From positions 310,001 to 374,000 of the forward strand of contig JAAROD010000058.1 of NCBI GenBank assembly GCA_012274445.1: 64,000 nt of DNA. Direction: 5' to 3'. How positions within the stretch are numbered: position 1 is the first letter of the stretch; the number at the start of each line of letters is the position of its first letter. Source of the DNA: Sclerotiophoma versabilis (Eukaryota > Ascomycota > Dothideomycetes > Pleosporales > Didymellaceae). A program made the position numbers and the translations under genes. Shown in pieces: positions 53,740 through 63,695 of the stretch. Below the pieces are notes generated by a model. It made no database searches, was not told the origin of the DNA, and was given only the letters and a program-made list of their open reading frames with translations.

Positions 53740-54987
53740 ATGCCACAACATCGTCTAGCGATTCACCCTGCCCCTTTCAAACCCTCCAACCTCTCCATCC
53801 CGCCCTCACCCTTCTCCCCCCTCAGCCCGCTCACACCAGTCACACCGCCACAAAAGCGTCCTCGCACTAATCCTAATACTTCGTGTACGGCTACTCAAAT
53901 ACCCCCCACAAGACCGCTGAAGTGGGTGTGGACATGCCACGCCTGCAGGCGTACGTACCCACTGGGCGCAACACGGCGGTGTTTAGACGATGGTCATCAT
54001 TTCTGCGCTGGGACGACGGTGGTCAAGAAGTGGCGGAAGGACGGGTCGAGGAAGAAAACCAAGAGACACGCGGCGTGTGGGAGCGAGTTTGACTATGTGA
54101 GCTGGAAAAGGTGGGGGCAGTGGAAGCGGTCATCCATGGAGCCCGGTGCGGAGATTAAATCAGGGAGAGTGAGTAGAGTTGCGAATGGCGATGGGGTTGG
54201 CAAAGAGAAGAAAGAAAAGGTGAAGGAAAGGAAGAAGGATTGCTGGGTTGAGTGTGATTATCCAAGTCAGTGTCGCTGGGGGAAGAGAATAGGCATTCAT
54301 ACGCCCACACCTACTCAGGCCACCTTCTCCGAGACAGACACCTCGGTGCTGCTTAACGCTGACATGTCCGACATGCCCACTTTAGACGACTGTTTCGCTG
54401 GCTCGCCTCCGCCACGCAGTTCTGGATGCAGTGTTGGTGCGTTGGGCAGGGCGCTTGAAGTGAGCGCCAAACGGCGCAAATCGCTCGGTTCGACATCGCA
54501 CACTTCCTCGTTGTCGTCATGCTTCTCAGCGCAAGTTATCCCACCGTTCGAAGAGAAGATGCTTGACGCTGAAGGTACGCCCTCGACGCCCAAGACGAGT
54601 GAATTGCAATGCATCGACCCAACGCTCCTCGCATTGACAAACACTGTCTGTGGATTCCCTTCGTCCGTTCCGTCTGAGACATCAACAACTTCTGCTACGA
54701 GTCCAGATGCGACGGGTTCGAATGCCACGTATTCAGAGACCACAAGTCCGAGTGCCGTCGAGAAGATAACTCGTCTCCTTACCAGCCACATCGGCGCACC
54801 ACGGCTGCATCGCTGCATCGCCTCAGCATCTCATGACGCACGAAAAAACAGGCTAAGGCGGTATGTGCCAACGTTAACGCTACTAGATGCACAGCCACGT
54901 CGCAACAATCAGCACGACGAGAGCGATGGGTTTTTGCTCTCGGAGAAGGTTGAGAGGCGGGATGAGAGCGCAGTGAACGTAGTTTAG
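53740..54987 (+). CDS. Fungal protein with a Cys/His-rich WVWTCHACRRTY domain
   Basis: 415 residues in one exon from the ATG at 53740; the same frame is open back to 53416, but those residues are unlike a protein. After a Pro-rich N-terminus (FKPSNLSIPPSPFSPLSPLT) comes the only conserved block, residues about 60-185: WVWTCHACRRTYPLGATRRC, DDGHHFCAG, RHAACGSEFDYVSWKRWGQW and CWVECDYPSQCRWG. The Cys and His spacing suggests a zinc-binding fold. The rest is Ser/Thr/Pro-rich. Such proteins are common in Dothideomycetes and Eurotiomycetes without known function. Not a recent transfer as far as composition by eye shows. Confidence 0.72.
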   Translation: MPQHRLAIHPAPFKPSNLSIPPSPFSPLSPLTPVTPPQKRPRTNPNTSCTATQIPPTRPLKWVWTCHACRRTYPLGATRRCLDDGHHFCAGTTVVKKWRKDGSRKKTKRHAACGSEFDYVSWKRWGQWKRSSMEPGAEIKSGRVSRVANGDGVGKEKKEKVKERKKDCWVECDYPSQCRWGKRIGIHTPTPTQATFSETDTSVLLNADMSDMPTLDDCFAGSPPPRSSGCSVGALGRALEVSAKRRKSLGSTSHTSSLSSCFSAQVIPPFEEKMLDAEGTPSTPKTSELQCIDPTLLALTNTVCGFPSSVPSETSTTSATSPDATGSNATYSETTSPSAVEKITRLLTSHIGAPRLHRCIASASHDARKNRLRRYVPTLTLLDAQPRRNNQHDESDGFLLSEKVERRDESAVNVV

Positions 54988-54991
54988 TTTT

Positions 54992-55673
54992 CTAAAAAGT
55001 GTTAGATAGGGCGTCAATGGCAATATGCGCGTATATCTTGTGTTGTTTGATACAGCTTTTCATCGTCAAGCATATGATAAATCTTCTCCGTTCCATATCG
55101 ATGCTCAGATCAACTGTGAAAGATTTTAGCATAACTACTATCAATCGCATGGCCACAATGATTAGTGCTGCTAGTAGTGGTGGTTGTTGGGTTTCAGCGC
55201 CTGTTTGTGCAAAATTCATGATGTTTCGTTGCTAGACTTGACCGTATGCAGCAGGGCCTGGTTGCTATAACTGGACGCCTGTTTGTGCGAAGCCATTCCG
55301 TTGCTGCGGTTTGCCACATGTGCCAAAGGTGTCCTGACATACGGATGATGGCCGAACGAACGGTTTCTGTCCTTGATTCTTTGTGGTGGGTTGTATGTGT
55401 TGCTGGAGTTTCGTTCGTGGGTTGGGACTAGTCAACTGTTGTGCAGGTTGACCAGATGGCTGCTGAATTTGATTGAAGGGTGTGTGCACTGAGGAGGCGG
55501 GAGGTTTAGTTGAATTGGAGTATCCATGATCATAGAAATCAATGCTTGTTCTGCCTTGATCCAGGTATAGCACTATTGTTGTGCTATGCCTGTGTTGGCT
55601 AACCTGGTCATTGAGGCTATTGATTAGGCAATGGTCAATTCGATACACCGGGTGGAAGCTGTGCTCCGAGCAT
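54992..55673 (-). pseudogene. Decayed Gln/Pro-rich gene with many C-to-T-type stops
   Basis: On the minus strand an ATG at 55673 opens MLGAQLPPGVSN and then meets TGA, TAG, TGA, TAG, TAG within about 70 bases, yet the residues between the stops (PLPNQ, PTQA, HNNSAIPGSRQNKH) remain Gln/Pro/Asn-like. Coding character then continues in another frame (from about 55560 to 55265: NSTKPPASSVHTPFNQIQQP, GQKPFVRPSSVCQ, NGFAQTGVQL), with TAG at 55265-55267 and another TAG 14 codons further in the same frame, ending in MNFAQTGAETQQPPL down to 54992. Every stop is one C-to-T step from CAG, CAA or CGA. Such a pattern is what repeat-induced point mutation leaves, though other decay could imitate it. The FAQTG motif occurs twice. 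Family unknown; low-complexity proteins are hard to place. Confidence 0.55.
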
Positions 55674-56147
55674 TGTCGACGACGGAAGATTCTGAGTGGA
55701 AAAACGTAATCGGTTTAAGGCAGTCAAGCAGGTATATTTGGTCTTGAGGCTGAGTCATTGAGAGTCGGTGGAGCTGTCGACCATAGAGGTACGCTCAGAA
55801 GAGTTGACAAGTGCAGCAGAGAAAGTTTCGAGTGATTATATGACGGGATAAAGTATGGAATCGAGTCTTGAGAACAGATAGAATCAGATTCTATGATTTA
55901 CAAGTTGAGGATGCGGAGAAGTCGGGATTGAGATACATCGGTGAATCCTCGGTAGTGCATGGGCCTTCAAGGTGGGATGCAGCGAACGAACCCCGCCAAA
56001 ATTCCTACGGCTTCGCGACGAGTCACACACGACCAGAACCAACTTCGACCATCATTTGAAGGTGAGCCACACACAGTCACACCAAGACGCACTCGTAGTC
56101 TGCCAATTGCAAACATCCACTCACAGAGACGTAGTTGCATCGCGACA
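55674..56147. other. Intergenic, promoter of KRS1
   Basis: Nothing else supported. Confidence 0.45.
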
Positions 56148-58573
56148 ATGGCCGACACAAACCCGCCTGCGCAGCCCGCTGCTGCTCCCGAGAGCACACC
56201 CAACCTCCACCTTGACGAGGTCACAGGTGAGAGGGTGTCGAAGAGTGAGCTGAAGAAGCGCCAGAAGCAGCGCGAGGTTTGTCTGCCAGGAGCATCGAAA
56301 CTGGAGGCGTTTGGCTCATTCTGTTAGGTCGAAAAGAAGAAGCAAGAGAAGGCTGCGAAGCTGCCGGAGCGCCCCAAGGCCAAGGAGGCAGAGGTCGAGC
56401 TCAACCCAAACCAGTACTTCGAAATCCGTTCCAACAAGATCAACGCCCTGAGAACCACGAAAGACCCGAATCCCTACCCGCACAAGTTCCACGCGAACAC
56501 CCGCTTGCCACACTTCCTTCTGGACCACAAGGACCTGAAGAGGGGGGACGAGCTACGGGATGTACAGATTCGTGTCGGCTTGCGTGTCATGTCGATAAGG
56601 AGTGCATCCAACGCGCTCCGCTTCTACGTCTGCAAGGCTGAAGGCAAGACGGTACAGGTTATGTGCCAGCTCCAGAATGCCAAGGGCGATGTTCCGTTCG
56701 AGAAGCAGCATGAGAACATCCAGCGTGGAGGTATGCTGTGCTCCATTCCAATTCCCAAACACATGCGCTAACTTGAGCAGATATCATCGGTGTCATCGGT
56801 TTCCCGGGTAGGCTCATTGATTTCTTACCTACTAATCGGTAATGCTGACCTATTGTGAAGGCGTGACTGCTCCCAAGAACCGTCCTGGTATGTAGAACAA
56901 GTCGTCAACTTACTAGAGTGGATGCTGACATTCATGCAGATGGCGGAGATCTCTCTGTTTTTGCTGAGGAGGTCATCTTACTTACACCCTGCTTGAGGAT
57001 GCTGCCGACTGAGCATTTCGGATACAAGGACCAGGAACAGCGCCACCGCAACCGCTTCCTTGATCTCATTATGAACGACTCGACGCGCGAGACCTTCATC
57101 ACTCGCTCCAAGATCGTCAAGTACGTCCGCCAGTACCTTGACGAGCGCGATTTCCTTGAGGTCCAGACACCCATGATGAACAAGATTGCTGGTGGTGCGA
57201 CTGCACGACCATTCAAGACACACCACAATGAGCTGGACATGGAGCTCTTTCTGCGTATTGCACCTGAGCTGTTCCTGAAGGAGCTTGTCGTTGGTGGTCT
57301 CGACAGGGTTTACGAGATTGGTCGCCAGTTCCGTAACGAGGGTATTGATCTCACCCATAGTAAGTCCCTGGATTAGATCACATGGCGATAAATCGCTGAC
57401 TTTTTCCAGATCCTGAGTTCACTACCTGTGAATTTTACATGGTAAATATTCTAGGTCACAATCTTAGAACAGCTACTGACCAGGATCCAGGCCTACGCAG
57501 ACTACGAGGATGTACTGCAAATGACGGAGGAGATGGTATCTGAGCTTGTGTTTAAGGTAAGAAATCTCAACAGTCTAACGGATCAAGTTGTTAACCTCAT
57601 CTATAGATCAAGGGATCTTATGAGACAGTCTACCACACACAGAGCGGAGAAGAGTACAAGGTCAACTGGGCACGCCCATGGAGGAGAGTGAACATGATCC
57701 CCGCGCTTGAGGAGGCCACCGGCGAGAAGTTTCCTCCCGCGAACGAGCTGCACACCACTGAGACTAACGAGTTCCTCAAGAAGGTGCTCGAGAAGGTGAA
57801 TGTGCAGTGCTCAGAGCCCCGCACTAACGCCAGGATGATTGATAAGCTCGTCGGCGAGTTCATCGAGGAGACTGCTATCAACCCTACATTCATCGTTGGT
57901 CATCCCGAAGTACGTATCCTTGTCGCAACATTTGACCCACGCTGACTCCGTCGTAGGTTATGAGCCCGCTCGCCAAGTACCACCGCGACATTCCCGGTCT
58001 CTGCGAGCGTTTTGAGGCCTTCGTCTGCAAGAAAGGTAAGAAATTTGGTTTTGATCGTGGTAGATGGAAATTTACTTATAAAATTTCCAGAAATTTGCAA
58101 CGCGTATACCGAGCTCAACGATCCCTTCGACCAGCGCATGCGCTTCGAGGAGCAGGCCAATCAGAAGAGCCAGGGTGACGATGAGGCACAGCTCATTGAC
58201 GAGACCTTCTGTCAGGCGCTTGAATACGGACTGCCCCCTACGGGTGGTTGGGGCATGGGAATCGACCGATTGGTCATGTTCTTGACAGACGTAAGTCATT
58301 CAATCTCAAATCTGAACTCACTGCCTGATTTCGAAATCTTGGCATCGCTCCACGAATATTTCCTGGTTACCGCTAAGAAACTCATTTATTGACTTTGGCC
58401 TAGCACTACTCGATCAAGGAGGTTTTGACCTTCCCCTTCATGAAGGATGTTGAGGAGCCCAAGAAGACTGCCGCGGAGGTTGTCGATATTGCGCCCAAGG
58501 CTGAGGAGGGCATCTGTAAGTTCATCTAGATTTGGGATTTGGGCCAAGCTGATTATTCGTAGTCCACAAGTAA
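56148..58573 (+). CDS. KRS1: Cytosolic lysyl-tRNA synthetase
   Basis: Model of 12 exons: 56148-56276, 56328-56730, 56781-56807, 56861-56887, 56940-57359, 57410-57441, 57491-57556, 57607-57909, 57957-58035, 58091-58290, 58404-58515 and 58563-58573; 602 residues. It charges tRNA-Lys. Order: a basic N-terminal extension (KSELKKRQKQREVEKKKQEK), the OB-fold anticodon-binding domain (about 65-220), then the class II core with motif 1 (HRNRFLDLIMN), GGATARPFKTHHNELDMELF, motif 2 ([20 protein letters not shown]) and motif 3 (LPPTGGWGMGIDRLVMFL). It ends HYSIKEVLTFPFMK and a short acidic tail. No mitochondrial presequence is apparent. Three internal exons are only 27, 27 and 32 bases and the last is 11. 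All junctions close in frame. Length is normal. Confidence 0.94.
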
Positions 58574-59142
58574 GCGTATCGAAGCATTGCAACAATGCAT
58601 GACGTGAGCAACGCTCCATGAGTAACGTAAAATGAATTAAGACAGAACGAATTATCATTAGAACCCTCACAATATACTATGTGTTATCAACTAGATTTCA
58701 ATCGACTGGTCGCTTGTTGGAGATCGATACGTTTCAATGCTGACTTGCCCTTTCATGGTGCTGGGAGCTTAGACGTTGCAAACTTCCATCCTTTAAACCA
58801 TGAAGCCCTCCAAGCCTCAGAAATATTCGCTGTTCTACAGACACATCGAATTTCTTGCAACCCTCAAAAGACTTATCGGCGGACAACAAGACAGCAAGCA
58901 GAAGCTGAGTATCTCCCATGGTTCCGGGCATATAGTGCCAGCTTGCCTTCGGCGTTTTCTTCGATACTTACCAGCCGCCCGCAACGGGATCTAACCATAA
59001 GGCCGTCCCGCGTTCGACAGCTCAGCAAACTTACCCGATACAGTAACTATCTACTTAATGACATCACATCCCTCACCCACCGACATCCTCGCGCCCGAAA
59101 TCATCCCTGCATAGATATATACATTCTCTACTATCTCTCGAA
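58574..59142. other. Intergenic, no gene seen
   Basis: An open frame of 155 codons (58679-59146) overlaps the thioredoxin start and lacks any domain; regarded as chance. Confidence 0.45.
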
Positions 59143-59619
59143 ATGACGAAATCTACAGACCAACCCCAGCAGCTTATCAACGGCGAGCTGAAGCCACTGT
59201 CCGGCATGGAAGCGACAAACAACATCCCGGTTATCAAGAGTAAAGCCGAATATCTCAAGGCTGTCATGTATGAAGGCGTGCGTATTCCCACCCTTTACAC
59301 ACACCAATCCCCACCAACTATCTTTCCAATCCCATCTCCAAATTCATCCAGCTGACAAACGCAGGTCACTATCCTTGAAGGCACGGCAACATGGTGCGCA
59401 CAATGCAAAGTAATCGCCCCCGAAGTCGCCAAGATGGTGCAGGAATACCCGAATGTAAAGTTCTACCTGTACGACGTTGAGGAGTGTGAGGATGTCGCGC
59501 ACGAACTGGGCGTAAGGAGTATGCCTACGTTTAGTATCTTCAAGGATGGTGATATCCAGGATGGCGTTACGGGCGCGAAACCAAAGGAGATTAGGAAGGC
59601 GATTGAGGCGTGTTTATAG
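59143..59619 (+). CDS. Thioredoxin-like protein with WCAQC active site
   Basis: Model: exons 59143-59277 and 59365-59619, 129 residues; the intron is 87 nt. Thioredoxin fold with the redox box WCAQC (Cys56 and Cys59) in place of WCGPC, VEECEDVAHELGVRSMPTFS (cis-proline loop) and FKDGDIQDGVTGA. The N-terminal 20 residues (TKSTDQPQQLINGELKPLSG) are hydrophilic and show no targeting signal, so cytosolic or nuclear location is likely. The family reduces disulfides. The Ala-Gln dipeptide between the cysteines should change redox potential and partner choice relative to classical thioredoxin. Length is normal for the short type. Confidence 0.87.
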
Positions 59620-59994
59620 GCGGCATGCGTTGTATTTCAGAGAAGGGTGGGAGCTGAGAGGGTTGTCGCGGACTTCCTGGATGGGGTTTTGGTGGGATTG
59701 TGGTTGATGCGGGGTTGCGATGAGGGCCTCAGCGCTGGTATAATGTATCTTGAACTTCTCTACGACCCTTGGGGCTCCTTGAATTGTTGGTATCTATTAA
59801 AAACAACTTAGGTCCCCAGTTACTGCAGGCCTCGTTTTGGATACAGATGTGCGTCAAGAGTAGTAGTCATAGTACAAAAATTATGCATTAAGTATTATGC
59901 TACTCAGAAACAGTATGCGGTGTAAGATGTGTACTTGAAAAAGACAGTTGATGTAGGTACGTCCCTTTTTCGAACCTTAGCGTGTATTTCTTCA
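59620..59994. other. Convergent intergenic region, no gene seen
   Basis: Between thioredoxin and the next minus-strand gene's 3' end. Confidence 0.5.
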
Positions 59995-62046
59995 TCAACT
60001 TCGCCAGGCCCAGGCACCAAAACCGAGTAACTCGAGAAGTAGAACGAGAACACCAATAGCCATGCCACTGCCCACTCTATCCGCTCTTTGCAATCCAAAA
60101 TTGCCCATCCATCCACTCCCCACGCCGAGGAAGATCCACAACACAGCTGCTAGTGCGCTTGTCACCAGAATCAGCCCAAGAGCAACCAAGATCCGGAGTG
60201 TCGAGAGCGTGTGCACGAACTGAACGGTCATGATAGTGTCTGCCGGCGAGGTAACAGGGTGGTGGATTATACTGCCCTCCTTCCCCTCCACGCTCTCCTG
60301 GCAATCCATCTGATGGGTAGAACTCGACGTCTGCGGTCTCGAGTGAGAAGACAAATGGGACATGGCGACTCGTCTTGCCCAGTGCATCCACGTGTATCGC
60401 GCCTTGCCTGTCTTTGGGTACTTGTAGAGCTGTAGAAGTTTGTCCTCTGTGAACGTCGCCTCCTCTATATCTGCCCCAGCTCCTAAAGCTAGGAGCCTGC
60501 TCCCGCATCCTTCATGTTGGGGTGCCGCTGAGTGAGAGTCGCTCCAGGCGCTGCTTTGGCAGAGGCGGATGTATCGCAGTTTCCTGGCGCTGAATTGCCG
60601 TTTCGCCCATGAGCCAGCGAGATTGTGATGTGCCAAGCGCAAGCGTTCAGCGAGATACTTGTCATCGAAGTCGATGTTCTGAAGGTGGTCATGGCTAGTG
60701 GTCGAGAGGTCGCTCGGTATGACGATTCTGGTGCGCTTTCTATTCGCAATCTTGTGATGCTTCTGCAGGCTCAAGTAGAGCGTACTTTCGGGGTAGTGTA
60801 TATCGACATGGTTTTCTTGCGCCCGGAAGACTCCTTGCGCTTCAACGTTGCGGTCCAAGCGGCTGCGCAAGTCGTACTCTCCTCCACTCGGCGTTAGACC
60901 AAGGATGTGTTTCCCCTTGACATCAGAGTACTCGTTCACCGAGCCTTCGCCACCGTAGCCACTGTCTCCACCATAGCCGCTGTCTAGTCTGCCGTCTAGA
61001 TGATGATGTCGTGGTCTTGTTGAGGGTTTTGGGAACTCTTTCTTTGCAGTGAAAGGGTACGGAGTCTTGACGAAGTGACTGGGTAGATTGTTGCGGTCCT
61101 TGACTGATATGGGAGAGAGTTTGATGTGTCGCGAGTCGCTGAAGGATCTAGCCTTGGGCAGTTCGGGACTGGCTGCTGAATAGAAAGAACGACCGGAAGC
61201 GTCGGGAATTGAAGCAGATGGTGACAAAGCCTTCAAGGCTTGCATTGTAGTGAGGTGAGCGTTGATGATCGAGTCTGCAATGATGCTGTCCGAGGTGTTG
61301 CGGCGATGGCGGCCTTGAACGTGTTCCTGCAAGACAGCTGCCCCACTCCTCGCATCGATAGGATATGGCTTCGTTATCTGTGGGAAATGTGTGGCCATTC
61401 CCTCAGATGCATTGCTCGTGATTGAGCCGCGTGGAGTACTGGCGTTTGAGCCACGGTTGTGAACGACTTGCACATTGGCCTTCTCCATTCGGGTAAGAGA
61501 CACATGTCTTGCTTTTTTTGGCCCTTCGTTCCTAAGTTTGTTACTCTCCTCATCAAAAGAGTGGCGCGTAGGTCTCTGTTTGAGCGAGGGCAATGCCGTT
61601 AAGTCATTTCTTTCACGACTCCTTCCTCTAGATCCAAGGTGTTGTTTGACTGGGGAGTGTACTAGACTGCCCAAGCCAAGTCCAACACTTCCATCTTCCG
61701 AAAACGTTTGTGTCCTGTCTTCGTCGTCTGCATCCTCCCATTCGGATCCAGAAGATTGATCATCGAAGAAATCGGCACCGGGTGACACACCGCGCTCCAT
61801 CGAGTTCCCCAACGTAGGATGAACGGACCCCTTCCGTTCGATCGACGGCTCAACAATGTTCGGCGAAGATGCAGGGCTCGATGATAGTCTTGCAGCTGGA
61901 TAGTTGACAATTAAAGTCCGTGTCGCGCTTGGTGGCCCAGAGGATAATGGTAGTAGTGGCAATGCTGGATGTTGTTCAAGCGGAGACATTTTTGGTTTTG
62001 TGTCATCTGAACTGAACATACTCGAAGGGGGTACAGGATTCATCAT
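59995..62046 (-). CDS. Large disordered protein with two C-terminal membrane helices
   Basis: 683 residues in one exon; ATG at 62046. About 400 residues of Ser/Pro/Arg-rich sequence contain acidic patches (GSEWEDADDEDRTQTFSEDG) and a short duplication (DSGYGGDSGYGG, near residue 355). A more ordered block follows (VDIHYPESTLYLSLQKHHKI, DFDDKYLAERLRLAHHNLAG, SWAKRQFSARKLRYIRLCQS, EDKLLQLYKYPKTGKARYTW). Two hydrophobic helices near 616-641 and 659-680 end the chain with only a few residues after them. I know no function. Layout suggests a protein anchored at its C-terminus with the large part in the cytosol. The ordered block would be the best query for homology. Confidence 0.78.
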   Translation of the reverse strand: MMNPVPPSSMFSSDDTKPKMSPLEQHPALPLLPLSSGPPSATRTLIVNYPAARLSSSPASSPNIVEPSIERKGSVHPTLGNSMERGVSPGADFFDDQSSGSEWEDADDEDRTQTFSEDGSVGLGLGSLVHSPVKQHLGSRGRSRERNDLTALPSLKQRPTRHSFDEESNKLRNEGPKKARHVSLTRMEKANVQVVHNRGSNASTPRGSITSNASEGMATHFPQITKPYPIDARSGAAVLQEHVQGRHRRNTSDSIIADSIINAHLTTMQALKALSPSASIPDASGRSFYSAASPELPKARSFSDSRHIKLSPISVKDRNNLPSHFVKTPYPFTAKKEFPKPSTRPRHHHLDGRLDSGYGGDSGYGGEGSVNEYSDVKGKHILGLTPSGGEYDLRSRLDRNVEAQGVFRAQENHVDIHYPESTLYLSLQKHHKIANRKRTRIVIPSDLSTTSHDHLQNIDFDDKYLAERLRLAHHNLAGSWAKRQFSARKLRYIRLCQSSAWSDSHSAAPQHEGCGSRLLALGAGADIEEATFTEDKLLQLYKYPKTGKARYTWMHWARRVAMSHLSSHSRPQTSSSTHQMDCQESVEGKEGSIIHHPVTSPADTIMTVQFVHTLSTLRILVALGLILVTSALAAVLWIFLGVGSGWMGNFGLQRADRVGSGMAIGVLVLLLELLGFGAWAWRS

Positions 62047-62652
62047 CGGTTCGTCCGTATGGTCTGCTTAGGTCGGGATGCAGCGCACTGTTCGAGCTCA
62101 AGTCATACCTGTTTTCTGCACAATAGCTGTCACTGCTCGGCTATGTCACCTTCTGAAACAGGGTTGCAGTAGAACGGTCGCGAGGACAAAGGATAGAACG
62201 TGATAGCTCACAGGGGTACTACGAGCATGATGAGAGCTGTCGGCGGGAGAACGAACATAACAAAGGAGGAACGTAAATAAAATTACACATCTGTTTTCGG
62301 AGATTCTGGACCCGGATTGATGGTGAAGTCGGGTCGGGGTTCCTGGCGTGGAATGTGTGTCCGAATGTGGTGTAGAAGTTGCCGCATTCCGTATTCCTCC
62401 CTTGGTGGTTGTTCGTCTACGACGTCAGCAGGTAAATCAGTGGCTAAGTTGGAAGTCAAATGCACATCGGAGAACCGGATTAGGGTTGAAAGCGTCCAAT
62501 TGTGACCAATGGTATATCCTTATCTAGAAAAGCCCTCTTCTATACAGCGCTGGGGCAAGAAATAATCGAACGCCAAGTGCGATGCCACCAGGTATACCGA
62601 AGTTCGAATGTGACGAATGAAAAACGTGTCGCAGATGCCAGTCGGAACTCTC
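62047..62652. other. Intergenic, one short possible coding piece
   Basis: Minus-strand 62283-62465 (60 codons from an ATG, ending PESPKTDV) has protein-like composition (ADVVDEQPPREEYGMRQLL, HHIRTHIPRQEP), but no domain and no convincing partner exon. It follows the carnitine carrier gene on the same strand. It could be a small gene or a last exon; confidence is low. Confidence 0.25.
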
Positions 62653-63695
62653 TTACTCCCCGTCTTTGTCGAACATCTTTCTCATTGCTTTCTGTGCAAG
62701 CTCGACACCAGCGAACGTTGCTGCGTTGGCTGGGACAGCTCGGGCCATCGCAGGCCCAATACCGGGGAAGAAAGCCTTGTAACCGCCGTTCGCATAGATA
62801 CCCTTGATCGTACCACTGATGGTTGGTCGTCCCTCGGCACTCTGCAAGCGGGACTTAATGGTGTCAATGGGGAAGACAGGAATCCACATGGCAATGCCCG
62901 CAGCACCGCCAGCAGCCATAACGGCAGGCATGCTCAACTGCCCTGGCAGACCGGTAACTGGGTCCTTGGGAGTGAGGTTTCTCTTGACGGTCTCGTATGT
63001 TGCGAAGTAGAATGCTGAGCCCGGGCCATCTCGTGCCAGCGTCATCGCAGAGCCACGGTATACGGAGCGAATTCCGCCTTCCTTGTACAGTTGCTTGACA
63101 ACATCCATGCCGCCGTTGTACCTGGGCTTTTCGCCCGGTGCCAAGTTCTTCTGACCCTGGATTTGCAAAAGGACCTTTACGCGCTCGAAGGGTGCGGTGA
63201 TCAGCGTCTGAGGAATAGCACTAAAAAAGCCAGCGGCCGAAACTTGAGCGACGCTGAATTGACCGTTCTCGACAGTCGAAAAGGAAGTTACGAGCTGTTT
63301 ACCAAGATCGTACCCCCAGAAGGAGACAGCAACTGTGCACAGTCAGCAGTGTACTGGAACTGGAAGGCAGGTGCTGTAGGGTACTTACACATGGGCGTTA
63401 CTCCCACAAGTGGTGCAGATACACCTGCGTACAAGCCTCTGACCATCCCATCTCTTGCGATACCCTTCCTCAAAACATCCATAGCACCAGTGTAGACACC
63501 CTTCTCAGCAGTCTGCATCCGTACCTTTACCAGGTCGAACGGATGTCCTACAACCACAGCGAACACACCACCTACACCTCCAGCAACCAGCGCACGAAGC
63601 GACTGTACTGAAGATTTGGTCGCCTTCTTCACATCTTCCTTGAGTTCCTCTTTAGAAGGCAGCTTGTCAGCTACCTTCTCTGTGGTGGTAGACAT
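62653..63695 (-). CDS. CRC1: Mitochondrial carnitine/acylcarnitine carrier
   Basis: Model: exons 63695-63389 and 63332-62653, 328 residues; the 56-nt intron joins GVTPM to FAVSFWGYDLGK. Inner-membrane carrier of the SLC25 family with three repeats, each with PX[DE]XX[RK]: GHPFDLVKVRMQT, TAPFERVKVLLQI and VFPIDTIKSRLQS. The sequence after repeat 1 (FAVSFWGYDLGKQLV) and ARDGPGSAFYFATYETVKR in repeat 3 match fungal acylcarnitine carriers (yeast Crc1, Aspergillus AcuH). It exchanges carnitine for acylcarnitine so that acetyl and acyl units reach the matrix during growth on fatty acids or acetate. Length is as expected (about 300-330). Confidence 0.93.

Noticed and set aside
58679..59146. Open plus-strand frame of 155 codons upstream of the thioredoxin
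   Set aside because: It has no domain and overlaps the thioredoxin start; the composition looks like translated noncoding sequence.
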